From the NCBI GenBank assembly GCA_020881915.1, contig JAJFPB010000005.1, positions 3,534,001 through 3,598,000 on the forward strand: a stretch of 64,000 bases of DNA. Reading direction: 5' to 3'. The stretch comes from Paramyrothecium sp. XJ0827. Its lineage: Eukaryota; Ascomycota; Sordariomycetes; Hypocreales; Stachybotryaceae. The notes below the pieces were generated by a model. That model worked only from the letters and a program-made list of their open reading frames with translations. It made no database searches and was not told where the DNA came from. Below are positions 21,893-33,987 of this stretch, piece after piece. Position 1 is the first letter of the stretch. Every line of letters starts with the position of its first letter. The translations under genes were made by a program, and so were the position numbers.

Positions 21893-22829
21893 AGATAATG
21901 CTGACCACAGGCGCTGTGCTGGTGCGGGCGGATACCCACACGCTAAACTCAGGGCTACCCTCTAGGATAAAACGTGGACAGGGGTGTTGCTGGTTGACTG
22001 TTGGGCGTGCGAGTGAGAGCCGGAGCTTGCCTGTGGAAACAGGGAGGCACCTCGAGGTACAGGTACCTTACCTCCAGCGAGTGACCACTCCCTTTTGCGG
22101 GCTCGGCGTGGGGAGACGGAGACTAGGGCGGGGACAGGTATTTGCTTGTGATTGCAGGTAACGCTCTCCAGCCTGTGACAGTGGATGCTTGCAATAGAAC
22201 TTGCTGTGGGCGGATATTAAAGGTCCGCTTGACAATGCAGGACCTCGTTCCTTTGGATGCTTAAAAGTACAGCTGCATTCTTTTCGCTCTTCCTTTTGAG
22301 GATGCAAAGGTCTACAAGTGCTGAAACCCGCCCCCCAGAGAACCGACTAAGAATTGTGTTGAGCGTGTTCAAGCAAAATGCATGCCCCCACTGGATGGAA
22401 CGGGCTCCCCACGACTCTGCAGAGAGCCTTGTACAGGCGTCGTTGAGGACATGCAGGAAACGAGATTGACAAGGGGGCCACTATTTATAGGTACGCGTAA
22501 GACAAAAGTCATTTCTTCTAGGTTAGTGCTCATACGAAGGCACTTAGTAGTACCTAAGCAAGCTAAGGTAGGCACCTGTCTACGTTATTTGGGGCACATT
22601 ACCTCAACTTTGCAATTGGCGAACTTTTGGCCTGGCCGGGCTACCATAAGGTACATCAGTCAGCAGCGCCACTCTTGCTCAGGCTTTCATCACTTTTGCT
22701 CCGTGATGCTCGCCCAAATTGAACCGAAAGAGCATGGAGCTGATCCAAGAAACTGCTTTCAGCGTTATTGAATACGTGAAAAGGTTCGCTTAGACCTTAG
22801 AGGCAAATCCCCAACCAAGCCATACAGTC

Positions 22830-23130
22830 AATTATGGTTGATCAAGCCTGAGACCCATAGGTAATCGAGCCCTGTGGTCAATTGTGATCAATCATACCCG
22901 AGGCCTATTCACAATCCAGCCGAGTAGTCGATTGAGTAATCTGGTTAGTTGAGCCATAACCAGTTGAGCCTGAACCTTCTAAGCAGTTAAGCTCGAGCCA
23001 TGTGGTTAATTGAGCCCCAGCCCTCTAACAGTTGAGCCCGCTGAGCAGTTGTGCTAAGTGCTTAATCGAGCTTGAGCCCTCTGAGTACGAGAGCACTGCT
23101 GTCAGAAGATCCCCGCTGCTTAATCGAGCC
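22830..23130. repeat. Degenerate short tandem repeat, core TTAATTGAGCC
   Basis: About a dozen diverged copies of a short unit follow one another at roughly 20-30 base spacing. Examples are GGTTGATCAAGCC (from 22836), GGTAATCGAGCCC, GGTTAGTTGAGCC, CCAGTTGAGCCTGA, GGTTAATTGAGCCCC, ACAGTTGAGCCCG, GCTTAATCGAGCTTGAGCC and GCTTAATCGAGCC (23118-23130). The consensus is roughly G-C/G-TTAATTGAGCC followed by TGAGCC or CCAGCC. It is intergenic and has no coding potential I can see. It is probably an old minisatellite eroded by mutation. Confidence 0.6.
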
Positions 23131-25107
23131 GGAGGTGTTGGGTGCTGAGAGGTTGCTGAGCCGCCTTGGGGTACCAAATATTCACAGATACTCAAATGAG
23201 GGTGCCGGAAGCGCTCCCCATCTTCAAAACCTTCTTATACTTACTTGCCTATGAACAAACAAAAAGAGACACATTTCCATGACGATACCCGCTACGCCGT
23301 AGCATATGCGCACTCTGCCCTCGAGGCAGGTGCAGCGTGACACAAGTAGGCATTATGCTCTTCTCACTACGGTAGTCAATGTCAAACGCCAGTTCAGGTG
23401 TCTTGGGAATCGGCGAACGCAACGGCATCACTCCACTGTAAGAGCACATACACATCATCTTTATGTTTGGAATCAACGAAGCCGCTAATTCTAACAATGG
23501 CGGTGCTCTCATGGCTCGCATGGTTGTGACCGCGCCTGACTACGTATGCTAAGTCGAAGTACAATTTCAAGTCGCGTAGGAGTCTTGGGGAAGTGGTTAC
23601 CGATGCAGCCCAGATACACATTCCAATAAAGCATAATGGAGATAACATTCTGATTCTCAACGTGTCAAGCTACCTTTCTCTGTGTTCAAAACCCTGTGCC
23701 GGGATATTGCAGCGTTCTTCTTCTCATAAGTTGACTCATACTCAATGCAAATTTTGCTTACAACCCCCTTCCTCCCTTTCTTTCTTTCTTCTTCAGTCAA
23801 CTACGTTAAATCTGCTGTCCCAGAAGTCTTGCATCTAGCACACACAAGGCCGGTATCCACGCCGAGGGTGTGAAGGAAAAGTCGCAGTCCATAGATCTAA
23901 TGTTAAATGTTGCAGCCATTCTTGCTAACCCTCTACCTGCGAAACTGTTGATCCGCAAGACTTCGGCAGTGGGTCTTGCCCATCACCTGAATGTGCAAAT
24001 GCGGCTCAAACCTGATGAGTTTTTCTCGAAAGATGGTGCGTCGATGCGCTTGGGATAATGGAAGAGAAAGTCTGTGTATCTATGCGAGGTAATTGCAGAT
24101 CAACAAAATTAGAGAAACAAAACATAGCTTGGCGATAATGAACAACTTCGCGTCGTGCCCGGGTAGTATTCACTACTTTATACCACCAAACCTCCGGCCA
24201 ACAAGCGAGGAAACAGGTGAAAACATTGGCACTGGGGTAAACCACGGCCTTGGAGTTGGGAGACTGGAGCGAGGACAAGTATGTGCTCAGGCTCTACTCA
24301 TTCCTAATAACCACCCTCTGCTTGGGTTAAAGCAGCGAAGATCCGGGCTCGGCACTAGCTAGACACGGATTTGGACGGCAATATTCATAGGGTTAACTCT
24401 TAAGGTGCCTATAAGATACCCGAGGTACGGTAAGTTACCTAAGTACCCTGCCTTGCCTTCTGCTGTACACAGCAGAGCATGGGCTCAGTTCAATGACGTG
24501 AAAGATGCTTGATTTGGCTTGTTCAGAACGTGACCTGCTTGCCAGTGTGTTTCTAACATCTTACATGGCGTTCAAGTCTAGGCGTTGAGCAGGCTCGCCG
24601 TAACCCTCTGTGGACATTCGGATACTGACCGCGGAATAAGATCTTTCACAAAGGAATGGTTTCAAGGAAACATGGCATGGCAAGCAGTCTTTGTCTTGGA
24701 CTATCGTACCTCGTTGTGGCCGAGTCGAGATATTCCTTCATGCCCAGTCTCTTCGGCAGAGAAAGAGTGTATGGTAGACCTTTTACTTAGCCGAATTACC
24801 TCAATTCCTGCCCCCCGCCAGGTTTCGTACAGACAATACCAACCACATACGTGCGTGCTATTTCTCAGGCAAGATGATACTGCAGCACTCTGCCAGGATG
24901 CGGAGTCAAAAAGTCGGAAAAAACCAGGTTCTGAGCCTGCAGCTTTTGTGGGTTCTGAGTGCTAGCAACAGCACATATGGAACTCATCCTATGGAAATCC
25001 GTGGTCCCATAATGCCTTCACAATGCTGGCTATCGAGGAGCTTCCCGCGCAGTGGTGCGCAGGATGTCCTCTCGATAAGCTTGTATCAAGATCAAGGATC
25101 ACGCTCC

Positions 25108-28100
25108 TCATGACGGAGGCATATCCATGTTCAGGTTGTTGACGTCGCCGCTGATGCCAAAGAATTGAAACCTGTGAGTGGCATGGAGTTAGCATGTACC
25201 TATCAATGCTGAGATGAAGCTTTCCGCTCTCAAGACTCACCAGTCCTCAACGTTGAGGGTTGTCGGCACTGCCTGCCCTGGTCCTGAGCCAGTACTCCAG
25301 CTATCTGGACTTTGCCCATCATGCATCGCCCCATCCATGTTGATCTGCCACAAGGCGGATGCTCCTTGGAATCCATGCATGCCCTGCTGCATCATATTAT
25401 TCCCGGAGCCCCTCTGAGGCTGGAACTGGTTCTCGGGCTGTCCCTGAACCCCTGGCATCATGTTGCCGTTATTGTGGCTACCGGCGTTGCCGTGATTAGC
25501 CCCCCCTACGGGACTCATGAGATGGCTGTGCTGAAGGTTCTGATGGGTCTGCGTGGGTGATAGGTTGGGAATTGCTGGCATAGCTGCGCTCTCCGGGAAT
25601 AGTTGGTCCGGTTGGAAATTCTCCCACAGTGCCTGGGATATATTGGGGGAATTCCTAGTGACGAGGTAAAGGTCTGGCGGCGTCGCGGGAACGGAAAACG
25701 AAGGATTGAAAGGTGTAGCAGGCCTCGTGTGCGGCCTTGAACTGGTGCCCCCCATGAAGGTATCACTGGCATTGGGCCGCGTTGGTGCTTGCATGGATTC
25801 GCTCCGACTGGCGCTGGGTGTCTGCGGTCTGGACCGCTCGTACGACTCCTGCGGAGTTGGCGTGTTGGCTGTAAAGTCTATGGCCATTTCGTCGTACTTT
25901 CGTTTTGACGCCTCTTGAGCCCTGGCAGTCTGCTCGAGCTGCACCATGCTTTGATGTGCCTTGCGATGTCGTTTACCGCCAGCCTTTTGTAGTCGTTCTT
26001 CCATGCCCTTGTTGCCAATGATGGACTCAAAGAGAGTGTATACCATCTTTCCGACCAGCCACACCTTGGAAACCTCCTTCATGGCCTGCATACAGCTGCG
26101 TAGCCTGTCTTGCGTCACCTGTTGAATTGAGGGGACTGGAGAGCGCATCTGGTAGACGTGCATGATGAGTGCGGAGAAGAGGCTGTACACGATGAATGCA
26201 GGACAGTAGCGCAGCTCATCGTGCGCCGCAAGATTCTCGACTATCGATGTAATCATGGCGGCAGCTTGGAAAGCAATGTTGCGCGATGGATAGGGCGAAT
26301 CGTCCGTGAGACCCTTGGAGCCGCCAGGAGGCATGTGTGCTCGGTGCAGCAGGCAAAGCGTTGTATAATAGTTGGAATGCAAGAGCGCAGACCAGAGGTG
26401 ATGTCGAGGGACTTCCCAATAGACGATCTTGGGGCAGTTTTGCAGCCAATCGGCCAGAGCCATGTCGCTGTGCGTCAGATCGATGGCGTTACGCTGTCGC
26501 CCTTTAGATGCTACCGAGTATTGCTGTGACAAAACCAGGCCCATAATCTCACATAGCTTGACATATTGCAGGAAGAACTGTACGTGAATGGGGTCAGGAG
26601 GATAAGGGCTGGGCCGGTCAACCTCGTCTTCAATGAAGTCATCTTCGGTCAACATCTCGACATCTGAGTCGTCTAGGTTGATATTGGTAGGCCTTCCCAA
26701 TGCCACTGCAACAGAGCGGTCGCGTGTAAAGAGGGTCCACCAGATGCGCTTCCAGAGTCGCTTGTCGGACTTGCTTAGCTGTGACTGTTCAACCGAACGA
26801 TGCATCCCGGAGCCCTGCGCAACGATTGTAGCAACGCGGCTCCAGTAGAACACATTCTTGGTCACGTCTTCAGGACCTTCCCAGTACCAGCCCATCAACA
26901 ACAGGGACTGGACGAGGGTGACCCGATCATCCTCGTAATTTGCGTCATACAAGGCCTTGGCTCGCTTGTAGAATGTCAAAGCGGCAGGGGTCGTTGATCC
27001 GTTGGCGTCCATCAACTGAGGGTTATTACAGACACGTGAACCTGCCAGCAACACAGCCTGAAGAAGTAGAAGTGAGGGTGGGTTTTTGGGATCTCGATAT
27101 TGTCGCATGAAGCGAGTCCGATTGATCACTGGTACGATGGGATGAATCCACTTGAAGTATGATTCGATGAGCTCGTCGCAAAGTGCACGGGGTGGAAGTA
27201 GGAAGGCACCTCGCTGGTGTAATATCTCGATTTCGACGTTGTCGAGCTCGGTCAAACGGGCACGAGAGCCACGAACATTCTCCGGCAGTGGGTAGTGGAC
27301 GACGTCAGCGGAACCCTGGCGGTCGTGGACGAGGAGTGTCAGGTTGGACGACTCTCCGAGGAACGCAACTCGACCGGCCTCAGTGATAGGGGCGCGAGTG
27401 AACTTGGGCTTCATCACCATGTTCAGGTAGGTACCGCTGTCTACCTCTTCTTTCCTTGCCTGAGCTTCCGAGAGCGCAGGAGATGGGAAGTAGTCGGGGG
27501 TATGCGAAACGGTAGGGACTCGAGGGTTGAACGAGTTGACGGTCGTGGGGGCAGGGACTGGCGGCCGTTCAATCGGAGCATCATCGCCTTGCTCGCTGCA
27601 AAGCACAGTTCATTAGCATCACATCGCGCTTGCATAATGATCCAAACGCATCGGTCTGGCGATGCCGGCGAAATCAAGATGCGGGACGGCGATATTGTAA
27701 GAAGGACCCATACCTATCAGAGTCCTTCGCTGTGGATGAGCCAGTGGCTTGCTTCTTGCGCTTGGGCGTAGGGATTCGGCACTCGATTTGAAAGGCAACA
27801 CAATTGGTGCAGGGCACGCCGAGGCTGGCGGCATCGCAGCGAACCTAGTGGGCGAGAGAGACGGAAGTCAGCACAGTCGCATGGGATCAAGTGGCCGAGG
27901 CTTGGGAGGGGCCGAGGGGCATGAGCCGGGGGCTTACCTTTCGGGCGTGACATGTCTGCACGAGTAAAAACAAAAAGCACCCGTTAGCCAACTGTAAATA
28001 TAAAGGTATATAGCTCACAAGAGCGAGACAAAGTAGATGGTGGTGCTGGCAGTGGATGGTCGTGTTTGGTTGGCCCGGTGTGTCGCAATGGTTATCGCGT

Positions 28101-28476
28101 ATCGTGTGGTTGTCGTGGGGCGACCGAGATGCCTCGGCTCGTGGAGCTGACGGGCGTATGGGCGGGTAACAAACGCATGCAAACGGGGTTAGGCGATCAA
28201 GTATTTAAAATGGACATACCTCACACGCGCGAGATGCTCGTTGCCTGTATCAAGGGCGCGCGTACGGCGCAGGTCAGCGACCTTGCTTCATCGAACTCGC
28301 ATGGATTTTGCGTTGGTAGGTAAGGTACTGTACCTTCGGAAGCTCAACTGGCCTGCTGATGTCGAGGCCGCGGTATTGGGTGCGGGGGGCGTAGCTTGCG
28401 AGGGCGAGCGTGAGTCGGACTGGGAGGCGGAATGCAACTGCTGGGGACCCTCGCCGGACGCCATGTCGACGTCCAT
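25108..28476 (-). CDS. Zn2Cys6 transcription factor of the CTF1/Far (fatty-acid/cutinase regulator) family
   Basis: Six exons, complement(28334-28476, 28220-28244, 27938-27955, 27714-27844, 25241-27595, 25108-25171), encode 911 residues with all phases closing. The binuclear zinc cluster is assembled only after splicing: cysteines at 55, 58, 65, 74, 77 and 84, in RACETCHARKVRCDAASLG followed by VPCTNCVAFQIEC. The fungal-specific factor domain (about residues 200-500) includes VAFLGESSNLTLLVHDRQG, LCDELIESYFKWIHPIVPV, LLLLQAVLLAGSRVCNNPQ and WKRIWWTLFTRDRSVAVALG. The C-terminus is Gln/Asn/Pro-rich and could be an activation region. The family includes Fusarium CTF1 and Aspergillus FarA/FarB, which switch on fatty-acid use and cutinase genes in the nucleus. 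I cannot decide between the alpha/FarA and beta/FarB branches. A GGTAC palindrome overlaps the first splice donor. Confidence 0.88.
28322..28336. promoter_or_regulatory. Palindrome AAGGTAC-T-GTACCTT over the first splice donor of the regulator gene
   Basis: A perfect inverted repeat of 7 bases around one central base. On the minus strand the exon 1/intron 1 boundary of the zinc-cluster regulator falls inside it (donor GTACAG). The same core, AGGTACTGTACCT, recurs at 29123-29135 upstream of the gene. Whether it binds a protein is unknown. Confidence 0.4.
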
Positions 28477-30154
28477 ATCGACGAGAACCGACAAGAAGGT
28501 GCTTGCTGTTGTGCGGAAGTCTGGGTGGAAGGATTGCGTCGCAGGTGAGGCTCGCTTTGGGGGACGGTCGGTCGGTCCAGGCTGGCGCCCGTCTGTCCTC
28601 CCTGAATGGGGTCCTGAGGAATTCGGGAGGCGGCGATTGGTCGACCGGTCGGCTCCTTGGCCGTGCAGTCGCAGCGCAGCGCAGCGCCGCGCAATGCAGG
28701 CCAGCGAACCTGGCAGGGTATCCGTATTAATGAAACGCGCAACTTGCTCAGAGCGACAAGCAGTCGATCAGTGCGATTCTGCGCAAAGGGCTGCCGTGCT
28801 CAGCCCAGCACTGTTTTGTGAATGTTGTCGGAAACACAAACTCAAGTTCAAATGGTCCAAGGTACCGGAAAAAGGTGAGGTAACGACAAGTCCTGCTCCA
28901 CGCGCAAGCGCAAGGGCCTTGGAAGAATTTGGAAAGAGTGGAGGGGGCAAGTGTAGATCGAACGGAGAGATTGGATGGGACCCCGAGAAGGCCACGGAAG
29001 GCGGAAGATTGTGAATGAATAAGTTGATGCCCGTCCCGTTCTATCCGTCGGCGAAGGCCAACGCACTGCACCCGCACCCGCGCCGTCCACTACAACGGCC
29101 CCGGAGCACTAGCAGTTTGGTCAGGTACTGTACCTTTCCCCGTACCTTAGGCAAGGTGAGGTCAGATACGGGTACCTAATGCGACTCAATTCGCCAGGAG
29201 GGCGTCCCGGCTACCAAGCTACTAAGTAGGATGTGAAAAGCCCTGGTGGATACTTTTAGGGGATAAGTGGATGTTTTTGACAGATGGTGGAGTCGAGAAA
29301 CACGACGGGGTTCTTCAGGTCCTCTCTCACATACCTAAGGTAAGATAGGTAATGGTAATAGACCAAAGTAGGTATGTAGGTATGGTAACGTTAAAGGTAT
29401 GACGGACGAGGAAGCAGGTGAAACGACAAACAAGGACGAGTGCGGAGTCGTCGACTTTTCTAAGCTGGAAAATGTCCCTTCTGACGGCTTGGACGTCCTT
29501 CAGGCTCGGGTATGTTAGGAATGCAATATAACAAGAGAGGGGACTAACCCTCGATCCTACGTGAACCCAGCCGTTTCCCCAACCCCAGCACTGCCGCGGC
29601 AAATCATCCAAGCGGACTTGGAGCATCACAGGCCTGAAGCCCGCCTGCAGATATCACGAGACCCCGGACGCACCCGGGCCTACGTCTCACTCTATGACAG
29701 GGAATATCGATGTTTTGCGGGGGTTAGCAGCCACAGCGTTCGCCCAAGAGCCCCGGCCAGCGATGCGTGAAGGCGCTAGTGACGAGATGGACTGGAGGTT
29801 GCTTGATTGCAGGGCTTGGCAAGCCGGGGTCTGGCTGGGAGACATGCCAGACAAGACAAGCCCAATATACCGAGTGTCGGATTGGTCCGTGGAGAAGCTG
29901 GGGAAATGGATGGCTTGCCCGATCTGATTCTCTCTTATCACCCGACTCGTCCCACAACCCACCAGACGCATCATTGCTGCAGCTCAAAGGTAGTGAATTT
30001 GTGTGTCGTCTTTACATTATAACGACAAATTCCCATCATGTATTTGACCATCGTGTCTCTAAGTCCCATCATCCGGTGTCATGACCACATCTATGGCATC
30101 GTGCAAGACATGATGCAAAAACCACATTGTATCTGCACACATCTACTCTAGACT
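28477..30154. other. Intergenic: regulator gene promoter and MCD4 3' region
   Basis: No gene recognised. Long frames over 28240-29014 (+) are antisense to the regulator's 5' exons and leader and have no domain. Two GGTA/TACC clusters are present, at 29123-29177 and 29333-29389. Confidence 0.5.
29123..29177. promoter_or_regulatory. GGTA/TACC cluster upstream of the regulator gene
   Basis: Contains AGGTACTGTACCT (29123-29135), CGTACCTTAG (29141-29150) and GGGTACCTAA (about 29170-29179) in 55 bases, some 650 bases upstream of the start codon of the zinc-cluster factor. A second cluster, ACCTAAGGTAAGATAGGT and AGGTATGTAGGTATGGTAAC, follows at 29333-29389. The function is inferred only. Confidence 0.35.
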
Positions 30155-33100
30155 CTAATCCTTCTTCGCATGTCCGTTGCCGTCCACCGCAGTATGTGCC
30201 TGTTGCTTTATCGCTGATGTTTCCCCTGGAACTGCAATCGTATCGTCTTGCACTGTGATGCCCGCGATGAACAATCCGCTCACACCTTCCAAAGCAGCGA
30301 CAAAGACGGAGAGGAAGCTAGCTATGGCGAAGTGAGTTATAGTTGAGCCAATCTCCAGCCACGAGCCTTCATCCTTGACAACCCAGAAGAAGTAGAGTGT
30401 CAGGATGTCGCTCATTGCCATCACCACCATGAAGATTGCTGATGGTGCTACGCCAAGCAGTTTGTTAAGAACACCCAGATTTGCTGAGATCAGCGCGAAA
30501 GGGATCATTATCTTTAGGATGAGAAGGGCACCCTGAGAAAAGGGGTCAAAAATCGGCCACAGCCGGTTCACACTCTCCAGACTAAAGGATGACACCGACG
30601 CGACGTTGCCGGTACTGAAGAACGCAGATTGCAGCAACACCATGAAAAAGAGGGCCACTCGGGCGTGAGGTAGTCGAAGTGGCCGAAATGCCGCCGCAAC
30701 TTGTTTGGCATTGTCCTGTGACGCTGACCCATCGGTCTCGGTGTTTTTCTGGCTGAATTTTTGTATGCTGTACTCAAGTCGAATCCAAGCGAGCAACGTA
30801 ATGCCAAATGCAGCATAAAACAGCCCTTCGTACGATACGGTAAGAATAACGAATGTAGGAGCACAGGTCAGGAAAATCATGACCAGTCGATTCATGGCAT
30901 TGCTATTTGGCTGTAGCCGGTGGGTCAAAGGCATGAGCAGCGACACAACTGGTCATCTTTGTTAGGCCCTGTAACTTCCGGCAATATGTGCACACAAAAG
31001 GAGACTTACTGAGCACTGTCCAGCCTACGACCTGGTTTCCAAGTGGCAGCCCTTGCTTGGCTTGGAGAGACAGAGCACTTGATCGAGTAACTATCATCGA
31101 CAGCATGATCAAGCCAACCTGTCATAACGGATAAGTACAAGCTCAAAGACAGAAACTAGATATCTTACCTGGACTCCCGTCAACATTCGTCCCACGCCTC
31201 GGCCAGATTTAGCCGGCGACTTCGTGGCAATCCATGAGAAGTCAGCTAGGACGAAGTCTTCAAACAGCAAGTAAAGGAGGCCCAGCACGACCATGGAAAC
31301 ACCGCCCGCCAATCTGCAACGCGTTAGTGAGAACCCCAACCATCATCAACTGCCGGAGACATACACAAGGCTCACATCCTCGACCTTCATTGCCGGATCC
31401 CCGACCGTAAAGGTACTCATGCCCAAGCAGGAAGCGAACCAGACCGCACTGAGAAACGGGTGTGCCCGGAGGAAGGAAAGACCATAGGCCGCAGGCCAAA
31501 AAGCTCCCAAGACATAGAGGATTGTGAGAACCTTACGGTGAATGTAGCCCAAAGCCTGTGATGGTCAGTAAGTAGACAGCTCTGCTAAAACCCGCGGGGA
31601 GACTTACCAGGGACTCAATGACTGCAATGTAGATGGCAGTGTTCAATAAAAGGCCTAGGATGGCACCTGGCGACCGGATTTCTCCAAAAAGAACTTTGCA
31701 ACCCTCTACTAGGCTTTGTCGGCAAGCATACACCTCCTCCCAAAACAGGACGGGGAAAAGCGCATATGCGTAGTACTGCACCGGAGAGCTGCAGACCATG
31801 AAGTAAGAGTAAAGCCCAACGAGAATAGACGAGAAGAGCAAAACACCTCCCACGTTCCTCTTTGGTGGAGCACTCTCTTGTACCACGTATGTTCTGATGA
31901 CGGTGCTTAGTGAATACATGATCCAACCAAGATATCCAATAGTAATTAGAGCTCGTAGGAACAACCAATCATAAGTCTGCAGGTAACGCAGACCTTCCAG
32001 CGTTATGCTAATGAGGGCGTCGGTCTCCTCGATCGCCTCCTCGAACTTGCCGCTCTCAATGAGGTGGCGGATGTCCGCAATACGCTGATCAGGAAGAGTA
32101 CTTCCCTCGCTCAGGAGTCGGTATGGGACGAACCGGAGCTGAACGGCCCGCTTCTTCTCTTCTTTCACCCGATACATCTCGAGGATCTCCTGGGCATTGA
32201 CAAGCGATGCCTCTGCCTTTTCCCTGGTATCGGCTGCCAGGTATGATAGCGGCAAGCGACCGACGGAATTAGCAGGGAACTCAACACCAACCAAGTAAGC
32301 CATCAAAGCAGCCACATCAGCCTGAGCTACGTCGTGTCTTCGAACGTGATTCAATGCCCAATCGGCAGAAAAGTCATCGTGGCCGGGAGCCACAGCTTCG
32401 GGATGGACCTCAGGTTTGGCTACACCGGAACCCCAAGTGATGAGGGGAGTTCTGGTATTGTCCGGGTGACCATCGCCGTGGCTGCCCCAATCACTCATTC
32501 CATGATCTGCGGTGAACACAAATGCAGTTCTATCATCAGCATAGAACTCATTGATAATGTTGGTGACTTCCTGAACTCCTTGATCCACAACTTTAATATT
32601 GTGGAGATATTCTTTGGAATAAGGCCTGTATGAATGGCCGTTCGTGTCTAAGCCGAGCAAATGAAGGAAAAAGACAACCTTGTCCTGCCTCAAAGCGAGG
32701 TTCAATGTCTGGTTCTTGGCAGCCTCAGCGAAAAACTCCTTGACGTGGTCAAATACCCAGTAATCCAGGTGAAGGGCGTCCTTGGAAAAATCCTCGAATT
32801 CTGGCGCGTACATGAAAGCGTCAACCCGTCCAGTTATGGCACCTTTTTCGAACATCGGCAAGATGTCGGGGCTACCCCAGCTCCATGTGTGGCGGCTTCG
32901 GTTGAAGACGCTGTCGAAGTCGACGGGATTCAGCTTCCACCCCGTCGCGACGGCAGAAACATCTTCGTAGAGCCCAGCAATCAAAGCGACGTGGCCGGGC
33001 CGGGATTCGGTTGGGACGCGTGTATGAGAGACACCAAAGGTGCCCTCGCTCAGGATTTTGGATCGAAGGAATGGCGCCAGCGGACGGGGCACAAGGTCCT

Positions 33101-33417
33101 CGTCCGCCTCGGGGTACGGTTCAGGGTGCGATTGAAACGCCTTATCAGCTCGTAGTCCATCACCTGCGTGTTGTATTCATCAGCAGACCGCACATCAACA
33201 CCCTCAGAGGCGGACAGAGGCTGGTTTGACCCGACATACCAACAAAAAGAACGAGTCGATCAGCGGGAGCTTTCGCGGATGCAGGACGCTCAACGCCATA
33301 TAATCGCATTCCAGAAACGATTGGGCTGACAAAGTAAATGTCGAAAATAGAGGCGATATAAACGAGATGGAATATGACGGCCGTGGCCACGAAGCCGAAG
33401 CGCGCAACTGCCGCCAT
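30155..33417 (-). CDS. MCD4: GPI ethanolamine phosphate transferase 1 (Mcd4)
   Basis: Mcd4 adds ethanolamine phosphate to the first mannose of the GPI precursor in the ER lumen. Six exons, complement(33240-33417, 31608-33163, 31365-31555, 31169-31313, 31010-31118, 30155-30948), encode 990 residues. An N-terminal signal-anchor (FVATAVIFHLVYIASIFDIY) is followed by the alkaline-phosphatase-like catalytic domain: VGDGLRADKAF, VPTESRPGHVALIAGLYED with the active-site Thr, and VFTADHGMSDWGSHGDGHP with metal ligands. The C-terminal half is a chain of membrane helices, e.g. LFLRALITIGYLGWIMYSL, GGVLLFSSILVGLYSYFMV and LLILKIMIPFALISANLGVL. The end is HTAVDGNGHAKKD with a C-terminal KKxx-like retrieval signal shifted by one, so ER retention by it is uncertain. 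The length suits fungal Mcd4. Confidence 0.95.
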
Positions 33418-33987
33418 TGTGAAATACGAAGGTCGACCAAGCCGATCAGCGCCGCGAGCCGATTGAGTGGTGTTCAATTTCAGAATAAAACTCAGCTCCG
33501 TCCCATTATGCAGTTGCAAAGAACAACGTGACGCAAGTGCTCGAGAAAACAGCAAAGAAAAGGAGCGTCTTGGGGGAACGCGCTTGTCTGGAGGTTGTGG
33601 TCAATTCCTCAAGGTCCTCATTCTACGTAATTTAGTCCCAGCATAGCAGATCGGCCGCCGGGCTAGTGCTCAGGGGTCCCCGAAAAAACGTGGTCAATTG
33701 GAGGGGGCCAAGACGGGCCGCGCAGCATCACTCGAACCTCAATGCGTATTAGACAAAAGCGCAGGCACTACTGCATCTCGAAGTATGGAATCTCGGGTGT
33801 CTAGAAGCGGACTTCCATTGAAAATTAATGGTTTCATATCATCTCGGACGCGATAATCATGCGTAGTCTTCTATTTGACTTGCAAAGCTTCAAACAAGGG
33901 TATCAGTTCATGGCCTCGTGTAGCACAACATGAAAAGCAGAAATCAACAGCATGAAAAGAAAAAGCCCAAACTCTGGCTCATATGCT
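33418..33987. other. Intergenic: MCD4 promoter and Csm1/Pcs1 3' region
   Basis: No gene seen. Both neighbours are on the minus strand. Confidence 0.45.

Larger units (their letters stand above)
21593..25107. other. Gene-poor 3.5 kb between LysM gene and zinc-cluster regulator
   Basis: No gene recognised. Frames up to about 130 codons occur but show no domain and no coherent splice chain. The left part (21593-22100) is the LysM gene promoter with several GGTA/TACC copies. The middle (22830-23130) is a degenerate short repeat. Another GGTA/TACC run is at 24423-24447. The right end is the 3' region of the regulator gene. Confidence 0.5.

Noticed and set aside
22830..23130. CRISPR-like array
   Set aside because: The repeats are short, degenerate and unevenly spaced, and the genome is eukaryotic.
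28241..29014. A 257-codon plus-strand frame
   Set aside because: It is antisense to the first exons and leader of the zinc-cluster regulator and contains no recognisable domain.
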